From the NCBI GenBank assembly GCA_031255425.1, contig JAIRSN010000137.1:1-9936 (forward strand): a stretch of DNA of 9,936 bases, in the 5' to 3' direction. Below are positions 1 to 5,254 of the stretch, piece after piece. Within the stretch, counting starts at the first letter, position 1. Each line of letters begins with the position of its first letter. Origin of the DNA: Dysgonamonadaceae bacterium. Its GTDB lineage: Bacteria; Bacteroidota; Bacteroidia; Bacteroidales; Azobacteroidaceae. The notes below the pieces were generated by a model. It had not been told where the DNA came from and searched no databases. It worked only from the letters and a program-made list of their open reading frames with translations. The position numbers were made by a program, and so were the translations under genes.

Positions 1-966
1 CTGCTGATGATCTGGTTGTACACCCACAAAAGCGGCGTGCGTGCCATTGTCTGGACTGATTTGTTGCAGACGCTTTTCCTGCTGGCGGCGCTGCTGATTA
101 TTATCCGGCAAGTGGCGAAGGGGCTGGACCTGGATTTACAGGGAATGATCACTTCGATCAGGGAAAGCCCTCATTCCCGGCTGTTTGTTTTTGATGACTG
201 GCATTCGCGCCGGAACTTCTTCAAACAATTCATCAGCGGATGCTTCGTGACCATCGCCATGACGGGAATTGATCAGGAAATGATGCAGAAAAACCTTTCC
301 TGTAAGAACTTGAAAGAAGCGCAGAAAAACGTTTGCACGTACAGCCTGTTTTTCGTTCCGGTTAATTTCCTTTTCCTGTGTTTGGGCATCTTGCTGCTCC
401 GTTACGCTTCTGTCCACGCGATTCCCCTGCCTGCCTTGGGCGACGATATACTGCCGATGCTGGTGTCCGGCGGCTATTTCGACCTTCCGGCGATCGTCTT
501 TTTCACCCTTGGAATCATCGCCGTCACTTTCGCCAGCGCCGATTCCGCTCTGACCGGGCTGACGACGTCTGTCTGTGTGGATCTGCTGAATATCAAACAG
601 TACCGGGAGGCTAAGGCTAAGAATATCCGGGTGGGCGTTCACCTGGGAATCTCGCTGGCTTTTATCAGTATCATGTTGCTTTTCAGGGCGATCAACAATA
701 CCAGCGTGATTGATGCTATTTACCTGATTGCTTCTTACACCTACGGTCCGTTGCTGGGTTTATTTGCTTTCGGTATTCTTTTTAAATGGAAAACGAACGA
801 CCGCGCCGTGCCGCTGATTTGTGTGCTTTCGCCTGTTTTGTGTTATCTTATGAATGTCCTGTTGCAGCAAACCCTTCATTACCAAATGGGATACGAACTG
901 CTGGTGGTGAATGCCCTGCTGGTGGTCGCCGGGCTGTGTGCGGTGGGGACAAAAAAAGCCGGCTGA
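1..966 (+). CDS. Sodium:solute symporter (SSS family), C-terminal part; 5' end outside the window
   Basis: Secondary transporter of the inner membrane that couples uptake of a small solute to sodium entry. The reading frame is open from base 1, so the gene starts upstream and only about the last 321 residues are visible. Numbering from the Met at base 7, about eight membrane segments can be seen (near 15-38, 72-90, 110-130, 158-188, 207-228, 233-258, 266-285, 296-313). The family signature TGIDQEMMQKNL lies near residues 86-97. The segment with ASADSALTGLTTS near 175-187 corresponds to the SSS helix whose small and hydroxyl residues contribute to the sodium site. The Asp- and Lys-rich loop after TGIDQ is typical of Bacteroides members. 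The substrate cannot be told; sugars, sialic acid and other organic solutes are all transported by relatives. The gene converges on the antitoxin gene at 1018-1308. Confidence 0.9.
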   Translation: MLMIWLYTHKSGVRAIVWTDLLQTLFLLAALLIIIRQVAKGLDLDLQGMITSIRESPHSRLFVFDDWHSRRNFFKQFISGCFVTIAMTGIDQEMMQKNLSCKNLKEAQKNVCTYSLFFVPVNFLFLCLGILLLRYASVHAIPLPALGDDILPMLVSGGYFDLPAIVFFTLGIIAVTFASADSALTGLTTSVCVDLLNIKQYREAKAKNIRVGVHLGISLAFISIMLLFRAINNTSVIDAIYLIASYTYGPLLGLFAFGILFKWKTNDRAVPLICVLSPVLCYLMNVLLQQTLHYQMGYELLVVNALLVVAGLCAVGTKKAG

Positions 967-978
967 TAGCGGCTTTTT
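953..978 (+). terminator. Rho-independent terminator of the symporter gene
   Basis: A perfect 9-bp stem, AAAAAGCCG (953-961) with CGGCTTTTT (970-978), closes an 8-base loop. The left arm lies inside the last codons and the stop codon (964-966) is in the loop. With A-tracts on one side and T-tracts on the other it could also stop transcription of the antitoxin gene coming from the opposite strand. Confidence 0.75.
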
Positions 979-1017
979 AAATGTAAAGATTATTGGCGGA
1001 AAATCCGGCAAGCGCTT

Positions 1018-1308
1018 TTACCGGGTATAATGGTAGCGCAATGCCATCTTTTCTTTGAGTTCATCCAGCGAGTATTCTCTTCCTTTTCCTTCTTTCAGAT
1101 GATTTTCGGCACTTTGCAAGTGTTGCATCATCGCGGGCGAATGCATGAGATATTCCGTTTCCTTGATTGCGTTGTATTCTTCCAGAGGAATAACAACAAG
1201 GCTTTGGTTCCCCGAACGATGGATGATAAGCGGTTCGTTGTTGTCTATCACTCCGTTCAGGTAACTTTTGAGATTGTTTTTCAACTCCGTATAACTGGCT
1301 GTTTTCAT
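1018..1308 (-). CDS. YefM/Phd-family type II antitoxin, without an adjacent toxin gene
   Basis: A 96-residue protein resembling YefM: MKTASYTELKNNLKSYL at the N-terminus, then a strand region with PLIIHRSGNQSLVVIPLEEYNAI, then ETEYLMHSPAM. The first 60 or so residues form the Phd/YefM DNA-binding fold that represses its own operon. The C-terminal part (about 60-96) is where such proteins normally embrace a RelE/YoeB-type mRNA-cutting toxin. The ATG at 1306-1308 is chosen because family similarity begins there and a good promoter lies just upstream; the frame stays open further but that part is translated repeat DNA. In yefM-yoeB operons the toxin follows directly. Here only 39 bases separate the stop from the symporter's terminator hairpin, so no toxin is encoded. 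It may be a relic, may serve a toxin elsewhere, or may act as a stand-alone repressor. Confidence 0.85.
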   Translation of the reverse strand: MKTASYTELKNNLKSYLNGVIDNNEPLIIHRSGNQSLVVIPLEEYNAIKETEYLMHSPAMMQHLQSAENHLKEGKGREYSLDELKEKMALRYHYTR

Positions 1309-1334
1309 AGCAAAATCATATTTATTCCGTATTG

Positions 1335-1364
1335 CAAAGATATATACTTTTTTTCGTACGGCAA
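1335..1364 (-). promoter_or_regulatory. Bacteroides-type promoter of the antitoxin gene
   Basis: On the minus strand a -7 box TATCTTTG (1342-1335) fits TAnnTTTG. A TTG (1364-1362) lies 19 bp upstream in the place of the -33 box. Predicted transcription starts about 20 bases before the ATG at 1308. AT-rich sequence around it could hold an autoregulatory operator, but no clear palindrome was seen. Confidence 0.55.
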
Positions 1365-1393
1365 TTTTTTTTCTCACGTTCCCGGAGCATCCC

Positions 1394-1405
1394 AAAATAT
1401 AAAAG
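1394..1405. repeat. Left copy of 12-bp direct repeat (possible target-site duplication)
   Basis: AAAATATAAAAG, identical to 1781-1792. It lies between the antitoxin promoter and the first hairpin unit. Confidence 0.55.
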
Positions 1406-1411
1406 CGGCAG

Positions 1412-1501
1412 CACAACCCGCAGGGTTGAATATGAGTAACCCCGGGTGGCAACCCGGGGCAGAGGAACCCCGCCTCTCCACACAACCCGGAACGGGTTGA
1501 A
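1412..1501 (+). repeat. Composite hairpin repeat, unit A
   Basis: A 90-base unit of three hairpins in order: CAACCC-gca-GGGTTG (1414-1428); an 8-bp stem CCCCGGGT/ACCCGGGG with loop GGCA (1440-1459); and CAACCCG-gaa-CGGGTTG (1483-1499). A weaker AGAGG/CCTCT stem can form at 1461-1477. It differs from unit C at five positions (1421, 1442, 1449, 1468, 1476), about 94% identity. Confidence 0.9.
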
Positions 1502-1516
1502 TAATATACGTGGTTA

Positions 1517-1608
1517 TTCGACCCCTGCGGGGTCGGGTGTAGGGGGGCACATGCTCTGCCCCGGGCTTTCGCCCGGGGTTACTCATATTCGGCTCTTGCG
1601 GAGTCGGC
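1517..1608 (-). repeat. Composite hairpin repeat, unit B (inverted, diverged)
   Basis: Read on the minus strand it shares GAATATGAGTAAC and CCCGGGGCAGAG with units A and C, and it has the same order of outer, central and outer hairpins. The stems differ in sequence but remain paired: CGACCCC-tgc-GGGGTCG (1519-1535), CCCCGGGC/GCCCGGGG with loop TTTC (1559-1578), and CGGCTC/GAGTCG (1590-1606, one G-T pair). The link between central and outer stems (1536-1558) differs from the other units. Confidence 0.85.
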
Positions 1609-1678
1609 GGCGCATCCTCTCTTACCTATATTATATATAAGGTGTAATGAATCGCACGACGCAGGGGCATGCACGCTG

Positions 1679-1768
1679 CACAACCCGGAGGGTTGAATAT
1701 GAGTAACCTCGGGTGACAACCCGGGGCAGAGGAATCCCGCCTATCCACACAACCCGGAACGGGTTGAA
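1679..1768 (+). repeat. Composite hairpin repeat, unit C
   Basis: Direct copy of unit A. Hairpins are CAACCC-gga-GGGTTG (1681-1695), CCTCGGGT/ACCCGGGG with loop GACA (1707-1726, one G-T pair), and CAACCCG-gaa-CGGGTTG (1750-1766). It ends 10 bases from the stop codon of the membrane-protein gene, so it would form the 3' end of that operon's mRNA. Confidence 0.9.
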
Positions 1769-1778
1769 TTTTGCGCCG

Positions 1779-3065
1779 CTAAAATATAAAAGACACATAA
1801 ATTTCCCGGACATTATTATACGCGAAAGCAACCGTACAAAAAATGATATAAACATCCAGAACGAGCGATGAAACATTCCGTTTCGAAATCCACCGGTAGA
1901 GCCAGCCCAAACTGATGGGGACCAGAAATAACCAGTGACCCCCGAATAAAATAGCTTCGTTTAATCCATATCTCAAAACGAAATGAATCAGTATGTCAAC
2001 CGAGGCATACAAAATGATTAATTTCACCAATACCTGTTTACGGTTCAGGATGAATGACAAAACAAAGAGGACTAAAAGCGGAAAAATCAGGAAATACGGC
2101 AAAAAGCCGGTGTAATTTCCGGGACGCAGAACCGTTTCTTCGTAAACCGTTTGCGGAGATAAATCCGCTATTAAAAGAGAATTACCCCAATAGTCGATAA
2201 AAATATTTTTCAGGATGCCCTTGTCAAAGTAAAGGTAGTCCGAAAGAGCCAGCGCGGCCGACAGGCTTGTGTGACCGCCGGAATCGCGACCTTTCACCGT
2301 GTCAATCAGCAGGTAAAAGAGGAATATTCCGGCGATCAACCCGGCAAACGGGAGGAAGAGCTTCAGCGCTTTCGTCAACCGTCCGGAAAACTTTTCGCGG
2401 CTTAAGAAGATGGCGGACAATGGCTTTACGGCATTTGTGATTGTGACGCTTCCGCAGATAAATTCGAACAGCAAAACGGTGCAAACGCCGAATTTATTTC
2501 TCCGGCGGTACTCCAGCGAAAGCATGTAAAGGGATAACATCAGCAATAAAAACGAGACAGGATAGGTCTCGACGGTAAATGAAAGGACGATGGTCGTGAA
2601 AAATACGCTGCAAAAGAGCGTCAGCATCCAGCTTCTGAACGCCGTAAGCGACACAACCTCCAGAAGATACTTGTAGAGGACAAGCATCGTGGACGTGACC
2701 AGGAAATTTGTCAACAAGACCAAAAAAACCACCGGGCCTTTCGCATCCATCCACGAAAGAGGCGCCGTGACAAGGTATTTGACGAAATGAAAGGCGTTTA
2801 GGAGAGGGTGACTGATGTCCAGAAGACCTCCGCCCCTCGTCTTGAGGTGATATAAATTGTCGTATCCGAGGTAACTGCCCGCATTTCCGGTAGCCGCATC
2901 CAACAGGTTGCTATTCAGCGCCAACGTGAGTCCGAAAACACCGTAAAAGGCAAACAGGATGATAAACAGTCCCCTTTCCGCCTTGCCGCGGGGAGTGATT
3001 GCGTTGAAAATGAAAGCAAAAAAACCGTTCAGGTTCGCTATTTGTCTTGTCAATAGGGTTTTCAT
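1779..3065 (-). CDS. Polytopic inner-membrane protein of unknown function (possibly DUF6080)
   Basis: A 428-residue protein with about ten hydrophobic segments (near 32-50, 109-130, 147-165, 169-186, 193-212, 236-254, 321-340, 345-364, 372-390, 400-417). Larger hydrophilic regions lie at about 52-100 and 256-315. The first loop contains YDNLYHLKTRGGG and the motif DISHP (83-87). A long first loop followed by many helices recalls GT-C glycosyltransferases such as PMT/ArnT-type enzymes, but no defining catalytic motif was recognised. It resembles Bacteroidota proteins annotated as DUF6080; that name is a recollection, not a verified match. The ATG at 3065 lies 17 bases after the xseA stop, so it is probably the last gene of the murF-alr operon. 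Its TAG stop straddles the edge of the hairpin element, and the C-terminus may have been shortened by that insertion. Confidence 0.8.
   Translation of the reverse strand: MKTLLTRQIANLNGFFAFIFNAITPRGKAERGLFIILFAFYGVFGLTLALNSNLLDAATGNAGSYLGYDNLYHLKTRGGGLLDISHPLLNAFHFVKYLVTAPLSWMDAKGPVVFLVLLTNFLVTSTMLVLYKYLLEVVSLTAFRSWMLTLFCSVFFTTIVLSFTVETYPVSFLLLMLSLYMLSLEYRRRNKFGVCTVLLFEFICGSVTITNAVKPLSAIFLSREKFSGRLTKALKLFLPFAGLIAGIFLFYLLIDTVKGRDSGGHTSLSAALALSDYLYFDKGILKNIFIDYWGNSLLIADLSPQTVYEETVLRPGNYTGFLPYFLIFPLLVLFVLSFILNRKQVLVKLIILYASVDILIHFVLRYGLNEAILFGGHWLFLVPISLGWLYRWISKRNVSSLVLDVYIIFCTVAFAYNNVREIYVSFIF
1781..1792. repeat. Right copy of 12-bp direct repeat (possible target-site duplication)
   Basis: AAAATATAAAAG, identical to 1394-1405. 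On the minus strand it encodes the last residues FIF of the membrane protein, and its first base completes the TAG stop. Confidence 0.55.
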
Positions 3066-3082
3066 GGGGTAAAAAAGCGTAT

Positions 3083-4345
3083 TTATTCGCGGTTTGCCTG
3101 TCCTTTTTCCGCCCCGGAGGACACGATGCTGGCTATTTTCCCTTCCGCGAAGACTGTTTCTATCCGGTCGCCCGCCCGGAGCGATTGCGCCGATTTGACG
3201 GTCTTGCCGTCTTTCTTAGTGATGGAATAGCCCAGCGCAAGGATGCGTCCGGGCGACGATAAGCGGAAATACGATTCCTTTTCCCTCAATTTATTTTCCT
3301 CACGGAGGAGAAATTGCAGCGAAATTTTTCGCAAATCACTCTCAAAAGGGGCAAGCATCAGGTATTGCTTTTCGATAAAATTGCGGGCGGATTGATAAAA
3401 AACACGTTTTACCTGCTGCATTTTATCAAAAGAAACGTCCAGCATCCGCCTGCTCGCGGTAATCATTTCGGACTGCTGCCGGCATAAATCCGCATAAGCA
3501 TTTTCGAGATGCGTAATCAGGTAATCGGCAGCGGCAGTTGGGGTTTTTGCCCGGTAATGAGCAACATAATCAAGCACCGTTTCGTCGCGCTCGTGCCCGA
3601 TTCCGGTGATAACGGGCAACGGAAACTGCGCGCAATTCGTCGCCAGGTCGTACGAATCGAACGACGCCAAATCGGACGAAGCGCCTCCGCCCCGGATGAT
3701 TACAACCGCGTCGAAATGCTCCTTGTGTTCAAAAATGCGATGCAACGCCCGGATAATCGTCCCGGCGGTTTGCTCGCCCTGCATCACCGCCGGGAAAAGG
3801 TGGGGGTAAAACGCAAATCCCAGCCGGTTATTTTCCAGATGATTCATAAAGTCTTCGTAACCGGCTGCTGAAGGCGACGTTACAACGGCAATCCGTTGCG
3901 GAAGCAGGGGCATCTTCAGCTCTTTATTCATCAGCAGAATGCCGTCGGCATCCAATTTTTTGAGAATCAACTGCCTGCGTTGCTGCATATCGCCCGCGGT
4001 ATAGGTCGGGTCGATGTCGATTACGTTCAGCCCGTAGCCGTAAACAGGGTGAAAATCGACCGCAACCTTCACCAGAACCTTCAGTCCGGAAACAAACGCC
4101 TGTCCGGTCTGTTCCGCAAAGTACATGGACAGAGCTAAGTAAGTGCTTGCCCAAATATAACCCCGCGCCTTGGCAACGATGTGGTCGCCGGGCGTTTCCT
4201 TTTCAATAAATTCCAGGTAACAATGCCCGCTTTTGATTGTCCGGACGTCGCTTGTCTCCGCGATAATCCAGTAAAAGGGCTGCAAACTGTCATTAATCTG
4301 TTTCTGAACCAAAAGATTCAGTTGCGAAAGCGTGATATGTTCCAT
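3083..4345 (-). CDS. xseA: Exodeoxyribonuclease VII large subunit
   Basis: Catalytic subunit of ExoVII, which degrades single-stranded DNA from both ends into short acid-soluble oligonucleotides in recombination and mismatch repair. The 420 residues are slightly shorter than E. coli XseA (about 456). Residues 1-112 form the N-terminal OB-fold that binds single-stranded DNA. The Exonuc_VII_L catalytic domain follows, with AVVTSPSAAGYEDF (153-166), the glycine-rich IIRGGGASSDLASFD (216-230), GIGHERDETVLDY (248-260) and KTPTAAA (267-273). The C-terminal GRILALGYS segment is also typical. The ATG at 4345 is chosen, 12 bases after the upstream stop. An in-frame TTG at 4354 would add three residues (MNN) and leave only 3 bases. 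The gene sits third in the murF-alr operon. No xseB small-subunit gene follows it. Confidence 0.93.
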   Translation of the reverse strand: MEHITLSQLNLLVQKQINDSLQPFYWIIAETSDVRTIKSGHCYLEFIEKETPGDHIVAKARGYIWASTYLALSMYFAEQTGQAFVSGLKVLVKVAVDFHPVYGYGLNVIDIDPTYTAGDMQQRRQLILKKLDADGILLMNKELKMPLLPQRIAVVTSPSAAGYEDFMNHLENNRLGFAFYPHLFPAVMQGEQTAGTIIRALHRIFEHKEHFDAVVIIRGGGASSDLASFDSYDLATNCAQFPLPVITGIGHERDETVLDYVAHYRAKTPTAAADYLITHLENAYADLCRQQSEMITASRRMLDVSFDKMQQVKRVFYQSARNFIEKQYLMLAPFESDLRKISLQFLLREENKLREKESYFRLSSPGRILALGYSITKKDGKTVKSAQSLRAGDRIETVFAEGKIASIVSSGAEKGQANRE

Positions 4346-4357
4346 GTTGTTCAAAAA

Positions 4358-5239
4358 TTAGTCAATTAAAGTCGACGGGCGCAAAACGATGATGCCCGTG
4401 TTGGTTTTCAGGCGGTTGCAGTAGGCTTCCAGCGGCTCCGGATTGACAATCACCTTCCGCCGGCTGGCGGAGGCATGGATAAACGTCAGCAAATTTCCGC
4501 TCCGGCAGGCAATCCCGACGTGCGAGACGTCCAGTCCGGGCGTCCGGGTCGTGAAACAGATGATGTCGCCGCTTTCGATGCCTGCCTGTTTCCGTTTAAT
4601 ATCCTTTTTGGGGATATAACACAGCGAAGCCCGTTGGTTGATAGCCCGTTCGATGGCAATCATGCGCTCCGTTTGCGGCGGATTCCCGCGCAATTTCGGA
4701 TACAGTTCCGGATGTGCGGACATGAAACCCACCTGTTGCGGAAAATTTTCCCCGCCCAGGGCGCAGGTAATATCCTCAACCGTTCCCTTAGCCGAATTGT
4801 CGAATATCCAATCGCTTACATAGTGTAACCGGGAGGAATACCCGGCAATGATTCCGTTCCGGTAACGAATCGCGGTCAACTGGCGGGCAAAAAAATCGTA
4901 ACCCGCCGAATCACTTTGCGCCGTCCGGCTCAAAGCCAGGCAATTTTCGACAAAAGTCATGCAGTCCAGCGCACGGAAATGAATCACCAACGACTCTTCC
5001 TCATTTACTTCCAGTGTGTTTTCCGAATAAGGCGTATTTAAAAGGAATAAGGCGGCATGAATCATCCGTTCGCCCGGCGAATCGGGGCAAGACAGCGAAT
5101 CCTCACACGAAGAGCGCAGCGAATCCAGGTATTTCTCCATGAATTTCTCCGGATCGTCCGGTTTCGCACCCGTTTCCTGGGCAAAAATACGGGTCGCGAA
5201 CGCAAAAAAAAGGAGCAGGAAGATGAAACTGTTTTTCAT
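4358..5239 (-). CDS. DUF1460 family protein, NlpC/P60-like cell-wall amidase or peptidase, exported
   Basis: A 293-residue protein beginning with a signal peptide (MKNSFIFLLLFFAFATRIFA, likely cut after residue 20 or 21), so it acts in the periplasm or outer envelope. Its body fits DUF1460, a family with a papain/NlpC-P60-like fold described as N-acetylmuramoyl-L-alanine amidase-like. The probable catalytic Cys is C93 in LDCMTFVEN, the probable His is H240 in DVSHVGIA, and H255 in FIHASASRRKV is a further conserved-looking His. IESGDIICF (221-229) precedes the His, as in NlpC/P60 enzymes. The likely role is cleaving peptidoglycan stem peptides or recycling muropeptides; this is inferred from the family. 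It lies 15 bases after murF-alr and 12 before xseA, so it is probably cotranscribed with a peptidoglycan precursor enzyme. Confidence 0.87.
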   Translation of the reverse strand: MKNSFIFLLLFFAFATRIFAQETGAKPDDPEKFMEKYLDSLRSSCEDSLSCPDSPGERMIHAALFLLNTPYSENTLEVNEEESLVIHFRALDCMTFVENCLALSRTAQSDSAGYDFFARQLTAIRYRNGIIAGYSSRLHYVSDWIFDNSAKGTVEDITCALGGENFPQQVGFMSAHPELYPKLRGNPPQTERMIAIERAINQRASLCYIPKKDIKRKQAGIESGDIICFTTRTPGLDVSHVGIACRSGNLLTFIHASASRRKVIVNPEPLEAYCNRLKTNTGIIVLRPSTLID

Positions 5240-5254
5240 TGCAGCGAACGTTTT

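Larger units (their letters stand above)
1394..1792. mobile_element. Putative non-autonomous insertion made of composite hairpin repeats
   Basis: About 375 bp without a convincing gene (1406-1780), bracketed by a perfect 12-bp direct repeat, AAAATATAAAAG, at 1394-1405 and 1781-1792. Just inside the repeats the ends are imperfect inverted repeats: AGCGGCAGCA from 1404 and AGCGGCGCAA read inward from 1780. The interior carries three copies of a 90-base hairpin unit (two direct, one inverted) plus an AT-rich stretch at 1620-1645. No transposase frame is present. The arrangement fits a miniature transposable element with target-site duplication. Alternatively it is a cluster of intergenic palindromic repeats with a chance AT-rich match at the edges. 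The right boundary falls inside the TAG stop of the membrane-protein gene. Confidence 0.5.

Noticed and set aside
136..642. 168-residue minus-strand reading frame opposite the symporter
   Set aside because: It is antisense to conserved symporter helices and has low-complexity charged composition without a family resemblance.
1309..1485. Longer antitoxin reading frame starting in repeat unit A
   Set aside because: The extra 59 residues translate the promoter and hairpin repeat. Family similarity starts at the ATG at 1308.
1412..1768. CRISPR-like array
   Set aside because: There are only three units, one inverted, each with several internal hairpins and no regular unique spacers; no cas genes are nearby.
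4346..4354. TTG start adding three residues to XseA
   Set aside because: The ATG at 4345 matches the usual MEHI-type start and leaves space after the upstream stop. The TTG start remains possible but less likely.
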